From assembly GCA_046331705.1 (NCBI GenBank), contig JAXLQJ010000023.1:1-64000 (forward strand): DNA of 64,000 bases, in the 5' to 3' direction. The stretch's first letter is position 1, and the number at the start of each line of letters is the position of its first letter. Source of the stretch: JADJOY01 sp046331705 [NCBI: bacterium] (GTDB lineage: Bacteria; JADJOY01). A program made the position numbers and the translations under genes. This document shows positions 19,306-28,182 of the stretch, one piece after another. Below the pieces are notes generated by a model, which ran no database searches, was not told the origin of the DNA, and was given only the letters and a program-made list of their open reading frames with translations.

Positions 19306-20670
19306 ATGTCACTCGATCGAGGATCCGAAAGAGCGCCCGAGATCACGGGCGTCGACATGTTGGTGGATGGCTTCCGGCGCGCCGAGAAGCCCGAGAGCGC
19401 GTTCCGAGTGGGGATGGAGCACGAGAAGATCGGCCTGGTGGCGGCCGATCTCTCGCCGCTCCCGTACAGCGGGCCCGCGTCCATCGAGGCGGTGTTCCAG
19501 CTCTTGGTCGACCGCTTCGGCTTCGAGCGTTTCAAGGAAGGCGAGGACACGATCGCGTTGGTGAAGGAGGGCACGAGCGTCTCGCTCGAGCCAGGCGGGC
19601 AGCTCGAGCTCTCGGGAGCCACTCTGCGCGACATCTTCGCCACCTGCACCGAGCTCACCGAGCACCGCGACATCACGCGCGCGCTCGGGGACGAGCTGGG
19701 CATCGTGTGGCTGGGCGTCGGTCACCGGCCGTTCGCCACCAAGGACCAGGTGCAGTGGGTGCCCAAGACCCGCTACCGCATCATGCGGCGCTACCTGCCG
19801 ACGCGCGGCTCGATGGGGCTCGACATGATGCTGCAGACCGGCACGGTCCAGTCGAACTTCGATTACGCGAGCGAGGAGGATTTCGTCCGCAAGATGCGCG
19901 CCGCGACGGCGGTGTCGTCGATCGTCAGCGCCGTCTACGCCAACGCCTCCATCGTCGAGGGCAAGACCGTCGGCTGGACGAGCTGGCGGCAGCGCATCTG
20001 GCGCGACGTGGATCCCGATCGCTCCGGGATCTTGCACTTCGTGTTCGACGGCGACTTCGGCTACCGCCGCTACGTGGAGTGGGCGCTCGATGTGCCGATG
20101 TTCTTCATCCGTCGTGGCGGCGGCTACCTCGGCGAGATCGCCGGCACCCCGTTCCGCCAGTTCCTCGAGCGCGGCTTCGAAGGTCATCGCGCCACCCTCG
20201 CCGACTGGAGCGATCACCTGACCACGCTCTTCCCCGAGGTCCGCGCCAAGGGCTACATCGAGGTGCGCGGCGCGGACTGCTGCGACAAGGACTTGAACTG
20301 CGCGCATCCGGCGCTCTGGAAGGGCATCCTCTACGATCGCACCGCGTGCGACGCGGCGTTCGCCCTGGGGCGTGATCTGACGCGCGCCGAGCGCGACCAG
20401 CTGCTCGTCGACGTGGCGCGTGACGGGCTCGACGCTCGCGCGCGCGGCCGCTCGATGCTCGACCTGGCCCGCGAGCTCGTCGAGATCGCCCGTGACGGGC
20501 TGGTGCGCCAACGGCCCGGCGAGCACCCCGACATGACCGAGGCGCCCTTCCTCGATCCCATCCGTCGCGTGCTCGATCGCGGCAAGTCGCCGGGCCGCAT
20601 CGCCGCCGAGCTCTGGGACGGCGAGTTCGCCCACGACCGCCACAAGCTCGTCGAGCACTACCGGTTCTGA
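19306..20670 (+). CDS. gshA: Glutamate-cysteine ligase, plant/proteobacterial type
   Basis: A 454-residue enzyme joining glutamate and cysteine in the first step of glutathione synthesis. Signature segments are VGMEHEKIG near 39 for ATP/Mg binding, SLEPGGQLELSG near 100, LQTGTVQSNFDY near 180, and YIEVRGADCCDK near 320. Length and order match the family found in plants and many proteobacteria rather than E. coli GshA. It implies the cell uses glutathione, consistent with a GFA-domain protein elsewhere in the window. Its last 13 bases overlap the end of the convergent membrane gene. Confidence 0.9.
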   Translation: MSLDRGSERAPEITGVDMLVDGFRRAEKPESAFRVGMEHEKIGLVAADLSPLPYSGPASIEAVFQLLVDRFGFERFKEGEDTIALVKEGTSVSLEPGGQLELSGATLRDIFATCTELTEHRDITRALGDELGIVWLGVGHRPFATKDQVQWVPKTRYRIMRRYLPTRGSMGLDMMLQTGTVQSNFDYASEEDFVRKMRAATAVSSIVSAVYANASIVEGKTVGWTSWRQRIWRDVDPDRSGILHFVFDGDFGYRRYVEWALDVPMFFIRRGGGYLGEIAGTPFRQFLERGFEGHRATLADWSDHLTTLFPEVRAKGYIEVRGADCCDKDLNCAHPALWKGILYDRTACDAAFALGRDLTRAERDQLLVDVARDGLDARARGRSMLDLARELVEIARDGLVRQRPGEHPDMTEAPFLDPIRRVLDRGKSPGRIAAELWDGEFAHDRHKLVEHYRF

Positions 20671-22256
20671 TCGTTCCGAGCAGATTCGCCCTCGAGATAG
20701 CCGTTGCGGCGCAGCAGGTTCACCTGCTTGGTGGCGGGTAGCGCGCCCCATTCGCGAATCGTCCGCGTCCTCTCCGGCGGCAAGAGTCCGAGCGCTTGCG
20801 CCAGCACCGGATCGAACGGAATCGTCTCCTCACGGCGGCCTTGGTCGTCCGCCGCGAGCCAGCGCTCGACGGCGGCGCGGGTTTCCTCGTTCTTCGGCTC
20901 CCAGAGGCGCCGCTTCGGGTGATGGGCCCACCCGTCGCCGATCACCAGCGCCACGATCAGCGCGGAAGCGAGCCACGCGGCGCGCCGCACGCGCGCGCTC
21001 GACGCTCTCGCGAGAGCCCCCAGCGCCGTCGCCAACGCGACCGGGCACCACGCGAGCGCACCCAGCACGAAGCGCGGATCGGGATAGAAATAGGCGCCGA
21101 ACACCAGCCAATGGCTGGCGCACCAGCCGGCGACCGCGACCGTCACGGTGAGGGCGTTGCCCGCGGCGTTTCCTGCGGTGGGACCGGCTCGTCGTGCCGC
21201 AACGACCCCCGCCGCGACCAGCCCCGCGAGCGCCAGCCAGCCGAGCGCAGGCCACAGCGTTCCGAAGTGCGCCCAGCCGTGCGGCGGAGTGAGCCCCAGG
21301 AACGTGAGCCCGTACGCCCGCAGCTGCCCGACCGTCTCCGATCCAACGACCGCGGGAATGTGCGGATTGGCGATCCACGCGTAGCGCCAGCTGAACGTCA
21401 CGTCGAGCGAACCGAAGCGCTCGGGTGCCCAGAACGGGTAGGCCGACCATTGCCAGGGCGAGAGCCCGGAGCGCGCCAGCACCACCCCCGTCGCCATCAC
21501 CGGCGGAAGCACGCCAGTCAGCGCCAGCAGCGTCAAGCGCCCCGCGCGCCCCCAGCCGTGGATCCTGGCGCTGCGCAGCGCGAGCAACGCGAGCGGAGGG
21601 GCGAGGAGCAGCCCCTCGACGGTGCGCATCGTGAGCGCGAGCCCCGCGGCGAACCCCGCGCCGAGCGCCCAGCCGACGCTCGCCGCCCCGCTTCGCGTGC
21701 GCTCGACCGGCGCCGCGCGCAGGAACGCGACAGTCGCGCAGGCGAGCGCCGTGAACGAGGCGAGCGCCGTGGGCTCGTCGCTCATGAGTGTTCCGCCCGA
21801 GCTCGCGGAGAGCGGCGACCAGCACCACAGCACGCCCGCGCCGAGGCCGAACGCGATCGCGCTGCGCGAGCGTTCGGTCTCGCCGTCGCACCCCGTTTCG
21901 CGGTCGCCGCGCCGGCATTCGAGCGCCGTCATCGTGGCCAGCGCGATCCCGCTCGCGAGCAGCGCCCCGAAGATCGCCGTGAATCGCCACAGCCGCGCGC
22001 CGTCCGCACCGGCGCGCAGCGCCAACGTCTGCACGAGCGGCCAGCCCGGCGAATAGCGCGGCCGGACACGATGGGGGCCGATCTGCAGGAGGAACGTGCC
22101 GTCGGCGGCGATGGACTGCGCGGACGCCGCGTATTCGAGGCTGTCCGGCGACGGCAGGAACGCCGCACCCTTGCCGTCCTGGTACCAGCTCCAGCGCGCC
22201 GCCAGCGCCAGCGGCGTCAGTGCAACCAGCACCAGCAACGCGCGCCGTCCGGTCAT
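20658..22256 (-). CDS. GT39-like polytopic membrane glycosyltransferase
   Basis: A 532-residue membrane protein with about ten or more hydrophobic helices. An early luminal/periplasmic loop has SPDSLEYAASAQSIAADG, the pattern D-x-x-x-Y used for lipid-linked sugar donors in GT39/ArnT/PMT-like enzymes. Another periplasmic region contains RPRYSPGWP. It probably transfers a sugar from polyprenyl phosphate to an envelope acceptor. The 56-base gap to the divergent ChbG gene must hold both promoters or starts. Confidence 0.7.
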   Translation of the reverse strand: MTGRRALLVLVALTPLALAARWSWYQDGKGAAFLPSPDSLEYAASAQSIAADGTFLLQIGPHRVRPRYSPGWPLVQTLALRAGADGARLWRFTAIFGALLASGIALATMTALECRRGDRETGCDGETERSRSAIAFGLGAGVLWCWSPLSASSGGTLMSDEPTALASFTALACATVAFLRAAPVERTRSGAASVGWALGAGFAAGLALTMRTVEGLLLAPPLALLALRSARIHGWGRAGRLTLLALTGVLPPVMATGVVLARSGLSPWQWSAYPFWAPERFGSLDVTFSWRYAWIANPHIPAVVGSETVGQLRAYGLTFLGLTPPHGWAHFGTLWPALGWLALAGLVAAGVVAARRAGPTAGNAAGNALTVTVAVAGWCASHWLVFGAYFYPDPRFVLGALAWCPVALATALGALARASSARVRRAAWLASALIVALVIGDGWAHHPKRRLWEPKNEETRAAVERWLAADDQGRREETIPFDPVLAQALGLLPPERTRTIREWGALPATKQVNLLRRNGYLEGESARNDQNR

Positions 22257-22312
22257 GCGGCCCTTGCCCGCTTCGTTACCGCCGGCAAACGAACGGTGCT
22301 AGAAAGGCGCTC

Positions 22313-23185
22313 ATGGCCGACCACCCCACCATCGCGGAAGAGCTCGGCTTCGCGCCCGACGCGAAGCTCTTGATCATCAACGCCGACGATTCCGGGCTCT
22401 GCCACAGCGCCAACATGGCGACCCTGCGCGCCCTCGAGATGGGCGCGATCACCACCACCACGGCCATGCCGCCGTGCCCGTGGTTCGCGGAGATGGCGAG
22501 CATCGCCGCCGCCAATCCCGAGCTCGACGTGGGTCTGCATCTCACGGTGAACTGCGAGTGGCGGCGCTATCGGTGGGCGCCGGTCGCAGGTGCGCGCGCG
22601 GTGCCGAGCCTGGTCGGCCCCGAAGGCTTCTTCTGGGCCAGCGAGGAAGAGACCGTCGCGTACGGCACCGTCGAGGACGTGAAGACCGAGGTCCGCGCCC
22701 AGATCGAGCGCGCGCTCGCGCTCGGCATGCTGCCGACCCACATCGACAATCACATGGGCCCGCTCCACTATCGGCAGGACTTCTTCGAGGCGATGGTCGA
22801 GATCGGGCACGAGTACGGACTGCCGGCGCGGGTGCCCTTCTATCACGAGGTCGCGGCGGCTCACGACATGCCCTGCATCCAGTCGTTCGGCATGTACTAC
22901 AGCCCCGAGGGCGGCAAAGCGGCGAAGTTCGAGCTCTACGAAGCGCACCTCGCCAACCTGGCCCCCGGCGTCCACGAGATCGCGGTTCACCTCGCGGACG
23001 ACACCGACGAATGGCGCGAGCTCTGCTACGTGGCGGTCGACGATCATCCCTGGGAAGACCGCATCTTCGATTACGAGTACGTGACCGCGCCGTCCACGCA
23101 ACAGCGGCTGGAAGAGCTGGGGATCCAGCTGCTCGGTTATCGCGCGCTCCAAGATCTCTGGAAGAAGCGGCTCGCCGCGAAGTGA
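22313..23185 (+). CDS. ChbG/YdjC-family carbohydrate deacetylase
   Basis: A 290-residue protein of the YdjC/ChbG TIM-barrel-like deacetylase family. The metal site is visible: NADDSG with Asp25-Asp26, the His in GLHLTV near 77, and THIDNHMG near 143-150. ChbG removes one acetyl group from chitobiose-type disaccharides; other members act on unknown N-acetyl sugars. AGAAAGG precedes the ATG. Divergent to a GT39-like membrane protein, it may edit an envelope glycan. Confidence 0.85.
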   Translation: MADHPTIAEELGFAPDAKLLIINADDSGLCHSANMATLRALEMGAITTTTAMPPCPWFAEMASIAAANPELDVGLHLTVNCEWRRYRWAPVAGARAVPSLVGPEGFFWASEEETVAYGTVEDVKTEVRAQIERALALGMLPTHIDNHMGPLHYRQDFFEAMVEIGHEYGLPARVPFYHEVAAAHDMPCIQSFGMYYSPEGGKAAKFELYEAHLANLAPGVHEIAVHLADDTDEWRELCYVAVDDHPWEDRIFDYEYVTAPSTQQRLEELGIQLLGYRALQDLWKKRLAAK

Positions 23186-23291
23186 CGCGCGCCACCGCGC
23201 GCGGGTCGCGCCGCCGCCCGGGATCGCAGGTTTCCGTGTCATTCGCGCCGCTGCCGATGCGTCCTCGCCGGTCCCCGCGCTCGGAGCTCAC

Positions 23292-24236
23292 GTGAAGGCG
23301 GGTTGGACGGAGATCGTGCTCTGCGTGGCGCCGGACGTGGCGGACGACGCCGCGTATCTCTTGACCGAGCTCGGCGCCGAAGGGGCGTGGCAGGAGCTGG
23401 GCGTCGAGGATCGGGGCTCGGTGGAGATCCGCGCCTACGTGCGCCCCGACGCCGACGCGTCGGCGATCGTTGCCGAGATCGAGCGCCATGCGGCGAGTTG
23501 GTTGCGCGCGCCGGTGCTGGCGCGGCCGCTGGTCGAGCGACCGTGGGCGGAGATGTGGAAGAAGCATTTCCGGCCCCAGCAGGTGGCGCCGGGCCTGTGG
23601 ATCGCACGCCCACGCGCGCGGGTGCCCATGGGGCGCGGCGACCACTGCGTGCGCATCGAGCCCGCCAACGCGTTCGGTACCGGGCTCCACGGCAGCACTC
23701 GCGTGTGCCTCCGCCATCTGCGCCGCTTGGCTGGCGACGGCAAGGGTGCCCGCATTCCGGCGGTCCTCGACGTCGGGACCGGCAGCGGAGTGCTGGCGAT
23801 CGCCGCGCTCTTGCTCGGCGTGCCCGCGGCGATCGGCGTCGATGCCGACGTCGAGAGTGTCCGCGAGGCGCGCCGCAACGCGCGCCGCAATCGGGTGGCG
23901 GACAAGCTGGCGCTGGTCGCGGGCGGGCCCGAGGTGGTGCGCGGGTCGTATCCGCTGGTGCTCGCGAACCTCACCGCGCCCACCCTGGCCGCGCTCGCGG
24001 ACGTGCTCGACGCGCGCGTCGATCGCGCCCGCGGCACGCTGATCGTCGCGGGGATCACGCGCAGCGAGGAGGACGAGGTGCGGCGCCTCTTCGCGAAGCG
24101 CGGATTGGTCGCGAGCGCGCCGCTTCGGGATGGCGATTGGTCGTCCTTCGCGCTGCGTCGCAAGCCGCGACCCGTCGCGCGTCGGCGCTCCGCCAGCACG
24201 CCGGCCCGAAGCAGCGCTCGGGGGAAACGCCGATGA
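23292..24236 (+). CDS. prmA: Ribosomal protein L11 methyltransferase
   Basis: A 314-residue SAM-dependent enzyme that methylates ribosomal protein L11. The N-terminal substrate-recognition domain (about 1-90) is followed by RPWAEMWKKHFRP, the NAFGTGLHGST loop that is PrmA's signature, and the SAM motif LDVGTGSGVLAIAA. The product-release PLVLANLTAP segment matches the family NI/LxxxP. Start is GTG. The C-terminus is extended by a basic tail. It overlaps rsmE by ATGA, a pairing seen in many bacteria. Confidence 0.92.
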   Translation: MKAGWTEIVLCVAPDVADDAAYLLTELGAEGAWQELGVEDRGSVEIRAYVRPDADASAIVAEIERHAASWLRAPVLARPLVERPWAEMWKKHFRPQQVAPGLWIARPRARVPMGRGDHCVRIEPANAFGTGLHGSTRVCLRHLRRLAGDGKGARIPAVLDVGTGSGVLAIAALLLGVPAAIGVDADVESVREARRNARRNRVADKLALVAGGPEVVRGSYPLVLANLTAPTLAALADVLDARVDRARGTLIVAGITRSEEDEVRRLFAKRGLVASAPLRDGDWSSFALRRKPRPVARRRSASTPARSSARGKRR

Positions 24237-25075
24237 AGCTCCGCCGTTTTCGCATCGACGCGACGGCCGTTCACGGCGGCACGGCGCTGCTCGAGGGAGA
24301 CGCGGCCCATCACGTGCGCCACGTGCTTCGACTCAAGCCCGGTCAGACCCTCGAGCTCTTCGATGGCTCCGGCAACGAGTGGGTGGGCCAGGTCGACAAG
24401 CTCGAGAAGCACCGCGTGCTGGTGCGGATCGAGGCGCACCAGTTCACCGCGCCCCGCGAGGAGGGACCGCGGGTGGTGCTGCTCTTCTCGCTGGCGCGCG
24501 GCTCGCACACCGACCTCGCGATCCAGAAGGTGACCGAGCTGGGGGTCTCCGAGGTGCGTCTCTTCGTGAGCGAGCGCACCGTGGCCGTGCCGCGGCCCGG
24601 CGGCGATCCGGTGCGCATCGATCGGCTGGAGCGGATCGCCGCGGACGCGGCGCGCCAGTCCGGACGAGCCCACGTCCCGCCCGTGCTCAGCCCGGTGCCC
24701 TTTCGCGACGCGCTCGAGGCGCTGCCGGGGGGCGAGACGCGCCTGATGCTGTGGGAGCGCGAGCACGAGCTGCCGCTCGCGCGGGCGCTCGCCGAGTGGG
24801 ACCCCACCCGCGCGCTGGTGCTGCTGGTGGGTCCCGAGGGCGGGTTCACCGACGACGAGGCCGACCTCGCGAAGCGCGCGGGCTTCGCCACGGTGCACGT
24901 CGGTCCGTTCATCCTGCGAACCGAGACCGCGGCGATCGCCGCCGTCGCCGCTGCCCGGATCTTGGTACCGGAGGCAGGCGGCGCCCTCGGGCGGCGCGAC
25001 GGCGCACAGGACGTCGGTTTCCCGGACCAGTCGAGCCTCGACGGACCGGAATCCGCCGAGATCCTGCCCGACTAG
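24233..25075 (+). CDS. rsmE: 16S rRNA m3U1498 methyltransferase
   Basis: A 280-residue SPOUT-class methyltransferase that modifies U1498 of 16S rRNA. The N-terminal PUA-like domain has HHVRHVLRLKPGQ. The knotted SAM-binding domain has LLVGPEGGFTDDEAD and VGPFILRTETAAIAA; the usual LGxRILRTETA is here FILRTETA. It carries about 30 extra C-terminal residues compared with typical members. A nested hairpin follows the stop and may end the prmA-rsmE transcript. Confidence 0.93.
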   Translation: MKLRRFRIDATAVHGGTALLEGDAAHHVRHVLRLKPGQTLELFDGSGNEWVGQVDKLEKHRVLVRIEAHQFTAPREEGPRVVLLFSLARGSHTDLAIQKVTELGVSEVRLFVSERTVAVPRPGGDPVRIDRLERIAADAARQSGRAHVPPVLSPVPFRDALEALPGGETRLMLWEREHELPLARALAEWDPTRALVLLVGPEGGFTDDEADLAKRAGFATVHVGPFILRTETAAIAAVAAARILVPEAGGALGRRDGAQDVGFPDQSSLDGPESAEILPD

Positions 25076-25132
25076 GACCCGGTTGCGGTCGTGCTTCGGA
25101 CCGCGCCAGGCTCCTCCCACCCGGGTCTTCTT
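25076..25132 (+). terminator. Nested hairpin after rsmE, possible terminator
   Basis: An inner stem GCGGTC (25085-25090) pairs with GACCGC (25099-25104). An outer stem GACCCGG (25076-25082) pairs with CCGGGTC (25121-25127). A short T-rich TTCTT follows. It begins right after the rsmE stop. The T tract is weak, so a Rho-aided or purely structural role is possible. Confidence 0.4.
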
Positions 25133-25304
25133 GGGGGGGCTGAACGCCACGCCGTCTCGCCATCGCTCGACTAGGGTTCGCTGATCGAGGCCACCACTAG
25201 GGGTTGGGGGTGCGATCGCCCAGGACGAGGTGGACAGGGGGATGGAATCGAATATCCCTAGGAATTCCCGTAGCCCGGCGCCAATCTCTTCGAGCAAATT
25301 CTTC

Positions 25305-25333
25305 TTGACCGGTCGCAAACGCTTGGCTACGCT
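25305..25333 (+). promoter_or_regulatory. Sigma-70-type promoter of the RDD gene
   Basis: TTGACC (25305-25310) and TACGCT (25328-25333) are separated by exactly 17 bases in a locally less GC-rich stretch. The start codon lies 39 bases downstream. The same -10 hexamer appears before the tRNA-Phe gene, which supports both calls. Confidence 0.55.
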
Positions 25334-25371
25334 GCCTTCGCACTCTCTGACACACGCGCACGCCTCCATCC

Positions 25372-27390
25372 GTGTCCAGAAGAAACCGCGGCAAGCGACC
25401 GGGTCCGGACGGGGCTAGTCCCCCGCCCGGGTTGAATCTCGACGGCATCGTCGAGATGACCTGGGAAATGCCCAAGGTCAGCCGTCCGGCTGGCCCGCGC
25501 GTGGTCGAGCCCGCCAAGCCCGAGGACCGCTTCGGGCGTGACGACGAGCGGGAACCGGATCTGTTCGCGGCGCTGACTCCGGCCCCGCGCCCGCCGCGAA
25601 GCAACCCGCCGGAAGCGCCGGCTCGCCCCAAATCGCCGAGCAGCCTGCTCGCGCGCGCCAACGAGCAGGCCAAGCTGGACGAGGTCGACCTCGACGTCCC
25701 CACGTTCGATCGGCGCGGGGTGCGGCCGAGCTTCGACGCGGCAGGCGACGACCAGCGCGCTGCCGCCGAGCGCGATGATCGTCCGTCGCGCCGCGACGCG
25801 AACGGACCGACGGCCACGCCCGTCGCTCGGGACCTCGCGAGCGACGGCTTCGATCCCGACGAGCACGAGCCGTCGATCTTCGACTCCGGGCTCGGCCTCC
25901 CCGTCGCCAAGCCGCAGGACGTGCCGGTCAGCGCCGAGCGTCCCGCCGAACGAGCCTCCGAGCCACCGCGAGTGAGCGCACCCGCGCGAAGCGCGGCACC
26001 GCCCGCGGTTCAAGACACCGACGCCGACGACGATTTTCCCTTCCATTCGTCGTCCGCCGACCCCAACGCGCTCGACACCATCGCCTATCTCACCAACGAG
26101 CTCGCGGGCCACATCGCCGCGTTCGACGAGCGGGCGACCTCCGCGCGTGAGACCCGCGACACCGCCGTCGGCGCCGCCGACCGCGAGGACGCACGGACCT
26201 GGGTGGACGTCGCCGACACGCAGATCGACGATCCCGACATCGCGCGACTTCGGCGCGAAGCGGATGCCTTCGATCTGGATCTCGAGGCCGCACCCGCGCA
26301 AGCCGCGGAAACGGAGCGCGGGCGCGCCGCCGAGCCCGCGATCGTGGTGCCGGCCACCGCGCACGCCAGCGAGCCCGCCGTGATCGATGCCGACGAGGCC
26401 GATCACCCGATGCCGCGCGGGCCCGCAATCGCCACGTTCGTGATCGAGCGTGTCGCCCCCGCCCCGGCCGAGCGCGAGGCACCCGAGGCGCGTGAGCGTG
26501 CCGCGGACGGTGCCGCGCGAGGTGGCGAGCGCGTCGCCATCGACTGGGACGAGCTGCGCGCCGCGCGCGCCCGCGACTGGGACGCCTTCGAAGCGGGGAG
26601 CGCGCCGCGAATCGCCGAAACGGCTCGCCCCGCCGAGCCCGAGCGGGAGCCCGTCGTCGAGCCCCGCCGCCGCGTCGCCCGCCCGATCGAGACGTTCGCG
26701 GAAGCGGGCATCCAGCCCCCGCGCGCGGCCAGCGCCAGCCGGGTCGAGCCCGTGAGCAACCTCGCCGCCGAGGCGCCCCGCGTCCGTCCGCCGCAGCCCG
26801 CGGTCGAGGCCCGCGCCACGCCACCGGCGCGCTGGCTCGATGCCGAGTCGCCCAGAGTGGCGCGGCACGGATGGAACGAGGTCACCGAGCCCGACCTGCT
26901 CGACGAGATGGACGACGCCGTCGACGGCCACGTCGAAACGCAGGAGGAGCTGGCGCCGTTCACCGCGCGCTCGCTCGCGTTCGCCATCGACATCGCGATC
27001 GTCGCATCCACGGCAATCGTCGCCGTGCTCCTCGGCGTGATCGCGTTCGGCGCCACCGAATACCAGCGCATCGACTTCGTGCACAGCTTCGGCGTCCTCG
27101 ACGATGCCTTCAACTACCTCTTGGTGCTGATCGGCGTTGTCTACTTCACGGCCTCCCACGCCTGGACCGGCGCCACGCTCGGCAAAGCGCTGCTCGGCCT
27201 GCAAGTGCTGCGAGCCGATCGCAGCGGCCCACCGAACATCGGCTGGTCCCTGGCGCGGACGGCGATGTACCTGCCGTCGTCGATCCTCGGCCTCGGCTTC
27301 CTGTGGGCGCTCAAGGGGCCACGGCGCGCCTGGCACGACCTCGTCGCGCGCACGGTGGTCGTCCGGACCCACCCGCCCGATCCGGGCTGA
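25372..27390 (+). CDS. RDD-domain membrane protein with long disordered N-terminus
   Basis: A 672-residue protein beginning at GTG. Residues about 1-510 are low-complexity, rich in Ala, Arg, Glu, Asp and Pro, with no fold I can see. Residues about 520-665 form an RDD domain: FTARSLAFAIDIAIV with Arg and Asp in the first helix, a second and third hydrophobic helix, GATLGKALLGLQVL, and RAWHDLVARTVVV. RDD proteins are of unclear function, with some linked to ion or solute transport. The start follows the promoter at 25305-25333 by 39 bases; no strong ribosome-binding site is evident, so a later start is possible. Confidence 0.7.
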   Translation: MSRRNRGKRPGPDGASPPPGLNLDGIVEMTWEMPKVSRPAGPRVVEPAKPEDRFGRDDEREPDLFAALTPAPRPPRSNPPEAPARPKSPSSLLARANEQAKLDEVDLDVPTFDRRGVRPSFDAAGDDQRAAAERDDRPSRRDANGPTATPVARDLASDGFDPDEHEPSIFDSGLGLPVAKPQDVPVSAERPAERASEPPRVSAPARSAAPPAVQDTDADDDFPFHSSSADPNALDTIAYLTNELAGHIAAFDERATSARETRDTAVGAADREDARTWVDVADTQIDDPDIARLRREADAFDLDLEAAPAQAAETERGRAAEPAIVVPATAHASEPAVIDADEADHPMPRGPAIATFVIERVAPAPAEREAPEARERAADGAARGGERVAIDWDELRAARARDWDAFEAGSAPRIAETARPAEPEREPVVEPRRRVARPIETFAEAGIQPPRAASASRVEPVSNLAAEAPRVRPPQPAVEARATPPARWLDAESPRVARHGWNEVTEPDLLDEMDDAVDGHVETQEELAPFTARSLAFAIDIAIVASTAIVAVLLGVIAFGATEYQRIDFVHSFGVLDDAFNYLLVLIGVVYFTASHAWTGATLGKALLGLQVLRADRSGPPNIGWSLARTAMYLPSSILGLGFLWALKGPRRAWHDLVARTVVVRTHPPDPG

Positions 27391-27452
27391 TCCCGCGCGC
27401 GCCGTCGGAGTCGGCTCCGACACGCGACACGAGCGCGCGTACGACGCGATCC

Positions 27453-27482
27453 TTGACGCGCAACTCACGCGCTCACTACGCT
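27453..27482 (+). promoter_or_regulatory. Promoter for tRNA-Phe
   Basis: TTGACG (27453-27458) and TACGCT (27477-27482) with an 18-base spacer, ending 50 bases before the tRNA. A transcript would start near 27489 and carry a short leader removed by RNase P. Confidence 0.5.
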
Positions 27483-27532
27483 CGCGCCTCTCGCGTCGAC
27501 CACCCGAGTCGCGGGCGAGCGAGCGACACAAC

Positions 27533-27608
27533 GGCCAGGTAGCTCAGTCGGTAGAGCAGGGGACTGAAAATCCCCGTGTCGGCGGTTCGATTCCGTCCCT
27601 GGCCACCA
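27533..27608 (+). tRNA. tRNA-Phe (GAA)
   Basis: A complete 76-base cloverleaf. The acceptor stem GGCCAGG pairs with CCTGGCC, followed by A and an encoded CCA. The anticodon stem GGGGA/TCCCC encloses CTGAAAA, giving anticodon GAA. The T arm GGCGG-TTCGATT-CCGTC has one G-T pair. It is the left neighbour of a small accessory island with toxin-antitoxin genes. Confidence 0.97.
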
Positions 27609-27948
27609 GATCCTGAAGGATGTCGGTCCGTTGAAGCCGAGTTGGACGCGGCTGGGAACGCGACTTCCTACGCCCCTGAGTTGCGGTGGTTTGCTCCATG
27701 CAGGCCGCTCGACTCTCGGTGGGGCGGCAATGCTGACGTAGAGGCTCGAGGGCGCCGTGCCCACAGCGCCGCCCGCCAAGCCGTCCCGGATTGCTCGCGG
27801 GAGCGCAGCGAGCTGATCGCGATCATCCGAGCGTGCTCGATCGGTTCTGCACCCCCGCCCCTCCCCGAAGGGGACACCGGTCGTGATATCGCTTGTGATA
27901 TCATCAGCGCGTAACCAACCCGCCGCAGCGTGTTCGAGGGGACCGCCC
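27609..27948. other. Gene-free spacer after tRNA-Phe
   Basis: 340 bases without a supportable gene. It holds a five-base hairpin TCCCC-GAA-GGGGA (27862-27874) and then the GTGATATC repeats of the VapBC-like operon. An open frame across the tRNA on the minus strand is a translation of antisense tRNA and is not a gene. Confidence 0.7.
27883..27902 (+). promoter_or_regulatory. Two GTGATATC repeats, likely antitoxin operator
   Basis: GTGATATC occurs at 27883-27890 and again at 27895-27902, twelve bases apart, each containing the palindrome GATATC. They lie 46 bases before the ribbon-helix-helix antitoxin gene. Two sites at about one helical turn are the usual target of a dimer pair of such antitoxins, so this is a plausible autoregulatory operator overlapping the promoter. 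Confidence 0.5.
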
Positions 27949-28182
27949 ATGGCTCAAGTGATCGTTCGGAAGCTCGATGATCGGGTCAAGCACGCACTGG
28001 AGCGCCGCGCGAAGTCGAGGGGCGTCTCCCTCGAAGAGGAGCTGCGGCGGGTGCTCACTGCTGCGATCGAGCGGGAGACCGAGGAGGTCCTGAGGGACTC
28101 CGCTCGCCTGCGTTCGATGACCAACCGCCACCGCCAGACCGACAGCACCGATCTCATCCGTGCCGATCGGGATGCTCGATGA
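27949..28182 (+). CDS. vapB: Ribbon-helix-helix antitoxin (FitA/VapB-like)
   Basis: A 77-residue antitoxin. The N-terminal ribbon-helix-helix is AQVIVRKLDDRVKHALERR, followed by a helix-helix turn RGVSLEEELRRVL. The basic, disordered C-terminal tail would wrap the PIN toxin. An upstream in-frame start would put the start inside the operator repeats, so I use the ATG at 27949, preceded by GAGGGGA. It overlaps the toxin gene by ATGA. Complex binding to the GTGATATC repeats is expected. Confidence 0.82.
   Translation: MAQVIVRKLDDRVKHALERRAKSRGVSLEEELRRVLTAAIERETEEVLRDSARLRSMTNRHRQTDSTDLIRADRDAR

Noticed and set aside
27883-27948. Earlier start for the VapB-like antitoxin
   Set aside because: It would begin inside the GTGATATC repeats and add residues unlike the family; the ATG at 27949 gives the normal N-terminus.
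27465-27950. Minus-strand open frame across tRNA-Phe
   Set aside because: Its middle (GTESNRRHGDFQSPALP) is the familiar translation of antisense tRNA and not a protein gene.
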